A DNA stretch of 64,000 nt from VFZP01 sp043755595 (GTDB lineage Bacteria > Acidobacteriota > Terriglobia > Bryobacterales > Bryobacteraceae): assembly GCA_043755595.1 (NCBI GenBank), contig JAYUSQ010000272.1:1-64000 (forward strand), in the 5' to 3' direction. Within the stretch, counting starts at the first letter, position 1, and each line of letters opens with the position of its first letter. Shown here piece after piece: positions 1 to 9,294 of the stretch. A program made the position numbers and the translations under genes. The notes under the pieces are model-generated. The model ran no database searches, was not told the DNA's origin, and worked only from the letters and a program-made list of their open reading frames with translations.

Positions 1-1
1 G

Positions 2-2188
2 TCTTATGAAGACATAAAGAATAAGTGGCTGTTCGTTGCCTATTCGTCGAAGAGGGAGGGCCGCCCTAAAATGGGCTTTCGCGACGTAGCCGCCGAGCGT
101 CACCATTTCGCGGGAAGTAAGGGCATAGGGCGGTTCTCGTCGGACCGGCTCGGTGGTGAGATCGTTCTGCAGACGCGCCCCAAACAGGGCAACGACACTT
201 CTGTTCATAGCGTGACGGTCGATTGGCAGCGCTTCGAGAAGAGCGACCAGGAGCATTTTGAGAGCGTTCCTGTCGCCTATACGCGACTAGTTGCGTTTCA
301 AGTTCCTGACGACATTCAGAGCTTTGGGTCCCGCCTCAAGCACGGAACCGTGATTGAGGTTAGGAAGCTCCGGCAGAAATGGGCGCGCTCGCGGCTGTTG
401 GCGCTCAAGTCCTCACTGGCTAAACTGATTAACCCTTTCGACGACAAATCTGACCAGTTCAGCGTTGTGATAACAGCACCGGCAGAGAAGGCCGAGGACG
501 ATCAGACCACTGCTAAAGCTAAAAGGGCTGGCGGGAAACCGCTTGCCAAAGATATGGTCAATGGGAAGGTCGAAAATTTTATCTTCTCTGCCTTGCGTGA
601 AAAGACGACTTTTATTTCTGTTTCAATTGCGGACGAGCGCATCGACACGACGTTGACGGATCGTGGAGAGGTCATATACAGAATTCGCGAGCCGAACCCA
701 TACAGAGATCTTGAACAAGCGAAATTTAAGTGTGAGATCTATTACCTGAACCAGGCAGCCAAGGCCACCTTCACGCGGCGAGTCGGGCTCCCGTCGGTGC
801 AGTTCGGATCGGTCTTCCTGTTCAGGAACAATTTTCGCGTCTATCCTATAGGCGATGATGGAAACGATTGGTTCGGTTTTGACCGCCGCAAGCAGCAAGG
901 ATATGCCAGATTTTTAGGTACGCGCGAAATCATCGGTCGAGTTGATGTGTTTGGCCTGGACAAGGACTTCAAAGAAGCGTCGAGCCGGAACCAAGGATTG
1001 ATTGAGACACCTGCAGTGCAGGAGCTGCGGCGGGCCGTTATGGACCATTGCCTAAAACGGCTCGAAAAATACGTGGTTCCAGTGTCTTGGGTAGATAGAG
1101 AAGATGCGAACACCGAAGATCTCTCCAGACTGCTGACCGATCCGGGACGGGCTCGGGTTTCCGCCGCCGTCGCCAACCTCGTTGACAACGAGGAGGTCGA
1201 ACTTCTGGACTACAGCAAGAGCCTCGTCAGGCTAATAAATGAGCGTTCTGGGGATTTCGAAACTTCTCTGGTGAGCCTTAGATCAATCGCCGAAAAAACT
1301 GGCGACAAAGAGCTTCTTTCGCGAATCGATATAGCAGAGAGGCGATTTGACGTCTTGCGAAAGTCCGAGGCGGAAGCGAGACTTGTCGCGGATCGCGAGC
1401 GCCAAGTTGCGGAAGCAGCTACCAGACGAGCGGAGACTGCGGAGACGGCCGCTGAGCAAGCGAGGACTGATGCTGACACCGAGCGGAGGCGATCACATTT
1501 TCTTGAAACCGTCGTAAACCTTGACACAGCGACGATTCTCAACCTTCACCATCAAGTCACAATTTACGCTGTCGATATCGCCCAGCAAATCGAGAACTTG
1601 TTGTCCGACACTGCAGGTAAGAAAGCGGTTCCAAGGGAGACGATGCTCAAGGCCATTGAACAGATGGCTTTCCTGAACCGCAAGGTCCTGGCCGTGACCA
1701 GATTTGCGGCCCAGGCTAACTTCAAGCTGGAGTCAGGGAAAATCGAGACAGATCTACCAGAATTTTTTGCCGACTACATTGAGCAGATCGCGCGAACTTC
1801 TGGCAGTGCTCGATTGCGAGTTCAAGTCAAGAACGCGCATCCGGGGCTGACGATGCGCTTCAATCCGATCGACGCTTCGATAGTTGTTGAGAATCTAATT
1901 AGCAACGCCAAGCGGGCAAAGGCTACGTTGATTGAATTTGCTCTCTCTCCGCTAGACAAGAGCGGGCTCCTCATCCGGGTGAGGGATAACGGCCGCGGCA
2001 TGACGGACGGTACGAACAGAAGCCGCATATTCGAAATGGGCTATACAACCACTCAGGGCTCTGGCCTCGGCCTGTATCATGTTCGACAGGTGCTCGGTGG
2101 AATGGGAGGCAGCATCGAGCTTGAAAACACGACCGCCAAGGGGACCTCGTTCCTAATCAAAATAGTTGCGGGGAGGAGATCCAAGTGA
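2..2188 (+). CDS. Two-GHKL-domain histidine-kinase-like ATPase, 5'-truncated by the window edge
   Basis: The frame is open from base 2, so the gene begins left of the window; the first ATG at 71 lies inside a conserved GHKL block and is not the likely start. Counting that Met as residue 1, GSKGIGRFSSDRLG (about 15-28) is the second ATP-binding motif of an Hsp90/MutL/MORC-type ATPase; its N box would lie upstream. A coiled coil rich in Ala, Glu and Arg spans about 430-475, LHHQ at 492-495 is a possible phospho-acceptor position, and a second ATPase domain of histidine-kinase type follows: NLISNA (608-613), DNGRGM (639-644), GSGLGL (663-668). No membrane segment is visible, so it is probably cytoplasmic. 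Its stop overlaps the next start (GTGA), which implies coupled translation. Prokaryotic MORC-like and related GHKL proteins are known neighbours of restriction-modification genes. The role here, sensing or remodelling linked to the nearby methyltransferase, is inference. Confidence 0.8.
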   Translation, partial: SYEDIKNKWLFVAYSSKREGRPKMGFRDVAAERHHFAGSKGIGRFSSDRLGGEIVLQTRPKQGNDTSVHSVTVDWQRFEKSDQEHFESVPVAYTRLVAFQVPDDIQSFGSRLKHGTVIEVRKLRQKWARSRLLALKSSLAKLINPFDDKSDQFSVVITAPAEKAEDDQTTAKAKRAGGKPLAKDMVNGKVENFIFSALREKTTFISVSIADERIDTTLTDRGEVIYRIREPNPYRDLEQAKFKCEIYYLNQAAKATFTRRVGLPSVQFGSVFLFRNNFRVYPIGDDGNDWFGFDRRKQQGYARFLGTREIIGRVDVFGLDKDFKEASSRNQGLIETPAVQELRRAVMDHCLKRLEKYVVPVSWVDREDANTEDLSRLLTDPGRARVSAAVANLVDNEEVELLDYSKSLVRLINERSGDFETSLVSLRSIAEKTGDKELLSRIDIAERRFDVLRKSEAEARLVADRERQVAEAATRRAETAETAAEQARTDADTERRRSHFLETVVNLDTATILNLHHQVTIYAVDIAQQIENLLSDTAGKKAVPRETMLKAIEQMAFLNRKVLAVTRFAAQANFKLESGKIETDLPEFFADYIEQIARTSGSARLRVQVKNAHPGLTMRFNPIDASIVVENLISNAKRAKATLIEFALSPLDKSGLLIRVRDNGRGMTDGTNRSRIFEMGYTTTQGSGLGLYHVRQVLGGMGGSIELENTTAKGTSFLIKIVAGRRSK

Positions 2189-3168
2189 GACTCGACTTCA
2201 ATGTGTTGTGGGTGGAGGACCAGCCCGGCTCCGTGGCATCTCAAATCGAGCGGATCAAAAAGCGAATGGAGGAGGAAGGGTTCCACTTCAATCCGACTAT
2301 GTGCACTTCGATCGATGCCGTTCGCGAACGGATCGGGGATGACGTCTTCACAGATGAGATAGATCTAATCCTCGTGGACTGGGATCTCGGCGAGGAAGTG
2401 GAGGGGCAAGACGTAATCGCCACCATACGCGAAGCAGTGCCTTACAAAGATGTGGTCTTCTACTCTGCTCAAAATCCAGCGAACAAGCTGAGGGAGTTGG
2501 CTTCCCGCAGAGGCGTCGAGGGTGTCTACTGCGCAATTCGCATTGAACTGGTTGAGGAGGTCCTGGGGGTTTTTGAATCCCTCGTGAAGAAAGTTCTCGA
2601 TCTAGACCATACTCGCGGAATCGTAATGGGCGCCACAAGCGACATCGACTACATGGTCAACGAATGCCTCCTCTCCGTTCATGGAGTCCTCGACGGACCG
2701 CGCCAAAAGGACATGCTCGCCGAAGCCGTAGCGTTGATTGATGCCCGTTTCGATACCCTTACGAAGCGGGCCGCCGCGCTGAAGGATGCGACGACAATAG
2801 ATGCGCTTTTCGGAGCTCACTTGATTTTTACGGCGAGCGACCGCCTTCGGATTCTCAGCCGTTACCTCAAGAGCGAATCCTTCAACACCCATGCGAGTTA
2901 CAGACCAACGCTGACTAAGTACATGGAACAAGTTGTACCCGAAAGGAACTCGTTGGGCCACATCGTCATGGTACCGAAAGGCAAGCCGCAAGCCGTCGTA
3001 GATGCCCAGGGTAAGCAAATTAGCCTCGAGGAAACCCGGAAGCTCCGCCGGTTAATCTTGGAGTTACGCGGCGACTTCAGGAGACTGCTGCTTTCCCTCC
3101 AGGAACGCGGGGGCACCACGGTATCCGATTCCGGGGCGGGTGCTGGTGGCAGCAAGGAGATCGATTAG
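2185..3168 (+). CDS. Receiver-domain protein with unknown helical C-terminal domain
   Basis: The first about 130 residues read as a response-regulator receiver domain: acidic pair E11-D12 in LWVEDQ, presumptive phospho-acceptor D65 in LILVDWD, and S94 in VVFYSAQ. At the usual conserved Lys position the sequence is VYCAIR, so an Arg or nothing replaces it; phosphorylation may be altered. Residues about 135-327 are predominantly helical by composition and contain no recognisable HTH or known output domain. The GTG start overlaps the upstream stop by four bases and has a GGGAGGAGA ribosome site 5-13 bases before it. Pairing with a kinase-like ATPase suggests a two-component relay; the C-terminal part is then the output, of unknown function. 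The 3' end overlaps the convergent methyltransferase by about 105 bp. Confidence 0.75.
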   Translation: MRLDFNVLWVEDQPGSVASQIERIKKRMEEEGFHFNPTMCTSIDAVRERIGDDVFTDEIDLILVDWDLGEEVEGQDVIATIREAVPYKDVVFYSAQNPANKLRELASRRGVEGVYCAIRIELVEEVLGVFESLVKKVLDLDHTRGIVMGATSDIDYMVNECLLSVHGVLDGPRQKDMLAEAVALIDARFDTLTKRAAALKDATTIDALFGAHLIFTASDRLRILSRYLKSESFNTHASYRPTLTKYMEQVVPERNSLGHIVMVPKGKPQAVVDAQGKQISLEETRKLRRLILELRGDFRRLLLSLQERGGTTVSDSGAGAGGSKEID

Positions 3169-4365
3169 CATCTCACCGATCGCTCTCGCTACAAGTGGGG
3201 GAACGGCGTTGGCCACCTGGGTGAAGCGAGGGACTTCCCTGCGTCGCAAGTGGCCGCCGGTTGTGTATTTACCCTTGAACGAATACCAATCTGGAAAACC
3301 CTGCAATCTTGCGTTTTCGCGAACGGTCAGAGTTCGCGGTTCGTGGTAATGCAGGAGATCGTCGGGCATGCTCGTTATCGTCGGGGACGGTCGGTCTGGG
3401 TCTAGGACACGCAAGGCCATCTTCCGCAGCCCGAACCGTGCCCGAACTTCGGCGCTAATGGTTCTGTTGAGCCGTCCCTCGGCATGGCTGACATCGATGA
3501 TCTCCTGAAAGCGGCTTGAGATCTCTTCGGAATGCCTCGCGAGACGAAGGTCGGTCGGCGTCACGCTTCCGGCATTCATTAACTTTTGGTACTGCGTCAG
3601 TGGGCCGGAGTATCGAATCTCCTCGAAACCAGTGGTCTCGCGGGAGGGCTGTTTTCCACACCGCGAGAGTTCAAGATCGGAAATTGCCGCCCGCGAAGAT
3701 ACAGGGGCGCTTAACCGCATTGATCGAAGATAGGAAGGCAGCCTTTCCATTAGGTGCTCAAAAGGATCGCCGACGCCCATACCTTTCCTAAGCGCAACCA
3801 TGAAGTAACGAGTGCGCAATTGAGGTACACCGAATTGCGAGAGATCAAGGAGCTTCTGGAACACGTCGTATTTCGGCGAGAGTTTCTGCCGGAGCTTGTG
3901 GGCGTAGTTCTTGACGCTATCCTCGGCGTCAAAATCCATTGTAAATCCACGAACGTTTTCGATCAAGACCACCTTTGGTTGAAGGATTTCAACTATGCGC
4001 AAATATGAGGCAAAAAGCTGGTTTCGAGGATCGTCATGCCTGCGTCGGCCTGCGCTTGAAAAGCCTTGGCATGGCGGGCCGCCAACCAGAAGATCGATCG
4101 ATCCCTCAAGCGATTCCAAACCAGCCCTATGCTCACCTATCAATTTGCCGATGGCAATCGGCTCTTTCGGCAACCATCGGGGCCATCTGAACTGAAACCG
4201 CGAATCCTTCGAGAGCAGGTTCGCCTTTAGTGTCGCGAACGCAAAGTCATCCTGTTCGATTGCAAATCGTCCGTCAAGTCCAGCCTGTAGAAGGCCAAGC
4301 GACAGCCCTCCGCAACCTGCGAAGACATCGGCGAACGAGATCCGCTTATTGCCAGTGTTCTTCAT
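3064..4365 (-). CDS. C5-cytosine DNA methyltransferase
   Basis: A complete 433-residue 5-methylcytosine methyltransferase. Motif I is DVFAGCGG (about 13-20, AdoMet binding), motif IV is GGPPCQGFSSAGRR with catalytic Cys99, motif VI is ENVRG (136-140), motif VIII is QLRTRYF, motif IX includes RENARLQGFP, and motif X is QVANAVPP near the C-terminus. The target-recognition region lies between VIII and IX and gives no recognisable specificity. It modifies cytosine in double-stranded DNA. No cognate type II endonuclease gene is visible in the window, but the left edge cuts the locus. It converges on the receiver gene and diverges from the broken HsdR gene. Lower-GC codon use than the genes to the right fits an acquired defence cluster. 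Confidence 0.93.
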   Translation of the reverse strand: MKNTGNKRISFADVFAGCGGLSLGLLQAGLDGRFAIEQDDFAFATLKANLLSKDSRFQFRWPRWLPKEPIAIGKLIGEHRAGLESLEGSIDLLVGGPPCQGFSSAGRRRHDDPRNQLFASYLRIVEILQPKVVLIENVRGFTMDFDAEDSVKNYAHKLRQKLSPKYDVFQKLLDLSQFGVPQLRTRYFMVALRKGMGVGDPFEHLMERLPSYLRSMRLSAPVSSRAAISDLELSRCGKQPSRETTGFEEIRYSGPLTQYQKLMNAGSVTPTDLRLARHSEEISSRFQEIIDVSHAEGRLNRTISAEVRARFGLRKMALRVLDPDRPSPTITSMPDDLLHYHEPRTLTVRENARLQGFPDWYSFKGKYTTGGHLRRREVPRFTQVANAVPPLVARAIGEMLIDLLAATSTRPGIGYRGAPAFLEGKQQSPEVAA

Positions 4366-6720
4366 GTTGGAGCGAAGCCAAACCTTGGGTCAACCGATTA
4401 GGATACCACCGGAAAGTGGGGGTTCGCTGGCGGTCCGCCGACCGAATACCAACGCTTCGCATCTACCTAGAAAAGCTCAGCGCCCTGGACGCCTAAAAGA
4501 AATCACGGCCGTCGCGCCAAAAGCGCCTGTCGCCGACTACATCCTCGTCTACCGCAATCACAAACTTGCCGTCGTCGAAGCCAAAGCTTGGGACGAACAA
4601 TCCAGCGAAGGTCTCGCGCAAGCCAAGAACTACGCGGGCAAACTCGCCGTCCGCTACGCCTACTCGACCAACGGCCAGACGATCTACGGAGTCGACTTGA
4701 CCGCCGGCGGCGAAGGTGAAGTGCCGCACGATCCCACCCCCGAAGAACTATGGAACGGCACCTTCGCCGAAGCCGACGCTTGGCGTGACCGTTTCGCCGC
4801 CGTCCCGTTCGAAGACAAAGGCGGCTACTTCAACGCGCGCTACTACCAGGACGTCGCCATCAACCGCGTCACGCAGGCCATCGCCGCCGGCCGTGACCGT
4901 CTTCTGCTCACGCTCGCACCGGCACCGGCAAAAATTTTATCGCTTTTCAGATCGCCTGGAAGCTGTTTCACAGCCGCTGGAACCTGAGCCGCGAACCGTC
5001 GCGCCGCCCCCGCATCCTGTTCCTGGCTGACCGTAACATCCTCGCCAATCAGGCCTTCATCGCTTTCTCCGCCTTCCCCGAAGATGCGCTCGTCCGCATT
5101 GAGCCGGATGACAACCGCAAGAAAGGAAAGGTGCCGAAAAACGGCAGCCTGTTCTTCACGATCTTTCAAACCTTCATGAGCGGCCCGCCCAAGGACGGCC
5201 AGCCTTCGCCCTACTTCGGCGACTATCCGCCGGACTTCTTTGACCTCATCATCATCGACGAATGCCATCGCGGCGGCGCGAATGACGAGAGTAACTGGCG
5301 CGGCATCCTTGATTACTTTAAGCCCGCCGTGCAACTCGGCCTGACGGCTACGCCCAAGCGCCGCGACAACGCCGACACCTACGCTTACTTTGGCGACCCG
5401 GTCTATATCTACTCGTTGAAGGAAGGCATTAACGACGGCTTCCTCACGCCCTTCAAGGTGAAGCAGATTGCCACCACGCTCGACGAGTATGTTTATACGC
5501 CCGACGATAAACTGATCGAAGGCGAGATCGAGTCCGGCAAGCGCTACACCGAATCGGACTTCAATCGCATCATTGAAATCAAGGAACGCGAAACGCACCG
5601 CCTGAAGCTTCTGATGGAGCAGATCGATCAGTCTGAGAAAACGCTGGTCTTCTGCGCCACTCAGGATCACGCGCTGGCCGTGCGGGACCTGATTAATCAG
5701 ATGAAGTCCAGCCCCGATCCCAACTACTGCCAGCGCGTCACCGCCAACGATGGCGCGTTGGGTGAGCAGCACCTGCGCGATTTTCAGGATAACGAGAAGA
5801 GCATTCCCACCATCCTCACCACGTCGCAAAAGCTCTCAACCGGTGTCGATGCCCGCAACATCCGGAATATCGTCTTGCTGCGCTCGATCAATTCGATGAT
5901 TGAGTTCAAGCAAATCATCGGGCGCGGCACGCGGCTCTATGAAGGCAAGGATTATTTCACGATCTACGACTTCGTGAAGGCGCATCACCACTTCAGCGAT
6001 CCCGAATGGGATGGTGAGCCGATGGAGCCGGAGGCGAAGCCGGATCCTAAGCCGCAGCCGCGCGAGAAGCGTCCGCCATCGACGGATCCGTTGCCGCCGC
6101 GTCCCCCCAGAATCAAAATCATACTCGCCGATGGCAAGGCGCGCACCATCCAGCACATGATGGCCACTAGCTTTTGGCATCCTGACGGCACGCCCATGTC
6201 GTCGCAGCAGTTCATGGAGTTGTTGTTTGGCAGGCTGCCTGAGTTCTTCAAGGATGAGGATGAACTGCGCGCGCTGTGGAGTAACCCCGATACGCGAGCG
6301 AAACTGTTGCACGGGTTGGCCGAACAAGGCTTCGGCCATGACCAGATGGCCGAGATGCAGCGAATCATCGCCGCGGAGAAAAGCGATCTCTTCGACGTGC
6401 TTGCCCACATCGCGTACGCCTTGCCCGCGCTCACGCGGGAAGAACGGGCCGGTCAGGCGAAGGCTTTCATCGGCGGCGCGGGCGGCTTCAACGCCAAGCA
6501 GCGGGCGTTTCTCGATTTCGTCCTCTCCCAATATGTCAAGGTAGGCGTGGGAGAATTGGACCGCGAAAAACTCTCGCCGCTGCTCAAGCTCAAGTACAAC
6601 AACGCCATCGCCGACGCGGTGGCCGACCTGGGCCGCCCGGAAGAAATCGGCCAGGTCTTCGCGGGGTTCCAGAAGTACCTCTACCAGAAGGCCCGCGCCG
6701 CTTTGGCGGCGAACGCTTGA
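4349..6720 (+). pseudogene. hsdR: Type I restriction enzyme R subunit (EcoEI type), truncated and frameshifted
   Basis: HsdR is the motor-nuclease subunit of type I restriction. The HsdR-like part begins near 4490 (VADYILVYRNHKLAVVEAKA, the nuclease region with an E-x-K pair) and continues with AYSTNG and RYYQ. At about 4917 one base is missing inside the Walker A motif: restoring it gives LATGTGK and joins this frame to the next one, which carries IIIDECHRGG (DEAD-type box), LTATPKR, the helicase motif around IIGRGTRLYEG, and an EcoEI-type C-terminal domain ending at 6720. Residues before 4490 do not look like an HsdR N-terminus, so the 5' end is also lost. No hsdM or hsdS lies in the window. 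It is either a true ruin or an intact C-terminal body with a sequencing indel; loss of the N-terminus argues for a ruin. Confidence 0.8.
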
Positions 6721-6946
6721 TTTTATGGGTTGAGGAGCCGCATCATGGCCAACGCAACTTGGAGCCCGCAATCACCGCGTCGAGGTTATAGAATTCCAGC
6801 GAACGCGAAATCTTTGCTTGCGGCGGCCTTCGTCCTGAATCGGCAAAATTTCTTTGACAGTTCCCAAACGGCTCCACTCATTCGTTCCAAAGATATTTCT
6901 AAGACGATTAATCGATCGCCCGCTGGCTGGAGCCAGACTTCTCGAT
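6721..6946. other. Intergenic stretch between convergent broken genes
   Basis: I see no open frame with protein-like composition, no RNA gene and no clear terminator in these roughly 225 bases between the end of hsdR and the end of the DUF4365-partner gene. Confidence 0.4.
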
Positions 6947-8085
6947 CTACCCCGAAGTATCCTCGCCCGCAAGAACCTCAAATCGCGGGCCACGTAACCG
7001 GAGCGACTTTCCATCCTTCACCAAATCCCCCGTGCAGGAAACCGGCATCGTCTCTTTATGCGCTCGGATCGCTTCGGAGTATTCAGGATCGGTCAGCTCC
7101 AATACCACTTTCCGGGGCCGTTCGTCGATCACCGTACTCACCGTGACAGCGCCCGTACTCGCTCCCGGCGGACGGTCCAGCTTGACCACCAGGCCCAAGA
7201 GCGTGAATTCATCTCGCGGTGCCGTCTCCTTGAAAAGCCGCGACGCTTCCTTCAACAACGGAAGATAGTCGGATCCCAGTTTGATACTCGAAACGGAAGG
7301 CCCGCTGACGGGCGGCTACGCGACCATGACACCGATACCTCGAACCCATGCTCGGGACTTGCTTGGCCCAGTCCCGCCAGCGCGTCGCATAAGTTCGCAC
7401 TCACTCCATCGGCCACTGCCCGGCGGAACGGCTCTAAATTCGCACTCTCGGCCGCCTCGCGCGCCGCTTGCAACACCGCCCGCAGGGAATTCGTCAACGT
7501 CTCCGTCACGCGCCGCTCAAACGGCGATTCCGCTTGCTGCTCGTCCTTGAGCATGGGTGTCACCGGAGACAGCAGCGTGAGTACATAGCTCCCCCGTTCG
7601 GTCTGTCCCATCCGGACCGAATTCATGAATTCCAGCGCCTGTGGAGGTCGCCGGCGTGCCCAATACGGGCGTGGCGATACGGTAGCGCAAGCGGCCGCCT
7701 CTAACAAATCGCGGGCATGTTCGACCAACCCTACTCCCACTTCCAACGGAATGGATCCGTCGGCCGCCTCCGGCGTGAGCGCCCGGATTCGAACTAGATC
7801 CGCCGACGTGGAGAATATGTCTCGGACGATCTCCTCTTGCGACCGTTCCTCGGTACGCTCGAGCGTCGCTAACAGTTCTGCCACGCGTAAAGGAAAGTCG
7901 GCGGCATCCCGGCGCAAGGGCACTAGCACGTCTTCGTCGGCGGCCTCCCCCGCGCCCTTGATCCACAAGGATGCTCGATCGCCAATCTCCGTACTCCGCG
8001 ACCACCCAGCGGCTCGCAAATATGCCAGCAAATCCAAAGGCCGGAAAGCCTGCAGGGCATCGCGATCGCGAATTGTCGTTCTCAT
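6947..8085 (-). pseudogene. Unknown partner gene of a DUF4365 protein, frameshifted
   Basis: The likely start is the ATG at 8085 (MRTTIRDRDALQAF), which overlaps the stop of the upstream DUF4365 gene as ATGA. The frame runs to about 7300, where removal of one base after CTTCC breaks it; restoring it gives a smooth join to VSSIKLGSDYLPLLKEASRLF and on to the stop at 6947, a total of about 380 residues. I recognise no catalytic motif. The protein is soluble, rich in Ala, Arg and Glu, with no signal peptide. Coupling to a DUF4365 gene suggests that both act together; a defence role is inference. The single missing base could be decay or an assembly error. Confidence 0.6.
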
Positions 8086-8565
8086 AACGCCGCCCCCTGG
8101 TTCACCTTCTCCATTAACTCGCTTAACGATTGTACGGTAAAAACCTGTGCCGTCGGAATATGGATCGTCACAGACGTATCGTTGGCGCTGTCGCCGAATC
8201 CGGCCAGAGACATCCAATAAGCGCAGCGGCGCAAGACCAATTCCCCGTGACGGCTTTCAATCCATTCATCCGGTTTGGCCGGTATCACGACAACGACCAG
8301 TATCCTCGGCGCAATCAGGTCCGCGATCCTCAAATCGTCGTAGTTTTTCTTCTTCAACGCAAAAGCCAGTTTGCAGTCTGCCACGTCGCGCCCATCCCAG
8401 TGCATTTCAATTGCACGTCTAACTTGGGACGGCGTGAAAGGAGGTTGGAGATCAGTCGATACTGTCGTGGTCCACGGCGGGCTTCGCGACCGTACAGCCC
8501 GCGCCCGATGTCACGGCGTAGACGAAGGCGTTGGAGAACTGCTCCTTCTGCGTGTTGAGATCCAT
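8082..8565 (-). pseudogene. DUF4365-family protein (possible PD-(D/E)xK-like nuclease), two frameshifts
   Basis: The ATG at 8565 opens MDLNTQKEQFSNAFVYAV and DHDSID, then reaches a TGA; a single missing base turns TGG into TG at about 8456. The next frame reads ISNLLSRRPKLDVQLKCT, in which DVQLK resembles the Q-x-K half of a restriction-endonuclease-like active site. A second missing base at about 8404 shifts to WDGRDVADCKLAFALKKKNY and the typical DUF4365 tail with DLR, PRILVVVVIP, RRCAYWMSLAG and FTVQSLSELM. All three frames together give one collinear protein of about 160 residues. The nuclease reading is inference from the motif. The gene heads a two-gene operon on the minus strand. Confidence 0.7.
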
Positions 8566-8711
8566 TGATGCTTCCCGATCCCTTTCAGCGTAGCCAATTT
8601 TCGGTGGAGTCATTTACACGTAGCGAAAATATTTTTAACCGGTTCCTTTCAGCAGGATGCCGCAAATTGCGAAGCCGCCCTGTTCGCCCGCCCTGCCAAA
8701 ATCGGCATCGT

Positions 8712-9242
8712 ATGGAAGACCGACGTTCACTCACCTCCGCCGCCAATGGCGCTCAATCCACCGGCCCCACTTCGCCTGAAGGCAAGGCCCGTTCGGCTCG
8801 CAACGCCGAAAAGCACGGTATCTACTCCAGCGCTGTCGTGCTCCACCATGAATCCGCGGAACAGTTCGCGCTGCTTCAGGAGAGTTACTATCAGCGCTTC
8901 CTTCCCGCCGCCCAACCTGAGGCTGACCTTGTCGACCAACTAATCGCCGCCACCTGGCGCCTCCGTCGCATCACCGCCGTTGAATCCGCAGCCATCGATC
9001 ATGCTGTCGATGCCCAACGCGCGGACCTCGACGCCACTTACAAAACCGTCGCCCCGGAAACCCGCACTCACTTCGCCTTCGAAAAACTCCATCTCGCTTC
9101 CGGAACCATTTCCACCTATCAACGCTTCCAGGCTGCCCAGATTCGCCAGTATGATCGCGCTCTCAAAAACCTCCGCACCCTGCAAAGCGAGAGGAAAAAG
9201 GAGACCGCGGAGATGGAAAAGAACAGGAACGAACTGGTGTAA
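8712..9242 (+). CDS. STGP/GKARS/NAxxHG-motif protein, possible terminase partner
   Basis: The likely start is ATG 8712 (MEDRRSLTSAANGAQ), because the residues encoded before it have no protein-like pattern. The hallmark is STGPTSPEGKARSARNAEKHG (about 16-36, split here as STGPTSPEGKARS and RNAEKHG), a motif found in a widespread family of unknown function in Acidobacteria and some Proteobacteria. After it come helical segments with AATWRLRRI, and a Lys/Glu-rich C-terminal helix. The 176-residue size, charged helices and position 50 bp before a large-terminase gene make a small-terminase-like, DNA-binding role plausible, but this is inference. Confidence 0.7.
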   Translation: MEDRRSLTSAANGAQSTGPTSPEGKARSARNAEKHGIYSSAVVLHHESAEQFALLQESYYQRFLPAAQPEADLVDQLIAATWRLRRITAVESAAIDHAVDAQRADLDATYKTVAPETRTHFAFEKLHLASGTISTYQRFQAAQIRQYDRALKNLRTLQSERKKETAEMEKNRNELV

Positions 9243-9294
9243 GTGGGATAAGTCCTCTGGGCTGCGAGGGCGGGCTCGGGAAGCTTACTAACTC

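Noticed and set aside
1..3168. Assignment of the kinase-like and receiver genes as a Detocs system
   Set aside because: Detocs kinases carry TPR sensors and an effector with a receiver; neither is seen here.
4843..6771. Two long minus-strand frames opposite hsdR
   Set aside because: Shadows of helicase codons; the plus-strand reading holds all helicase motifs.
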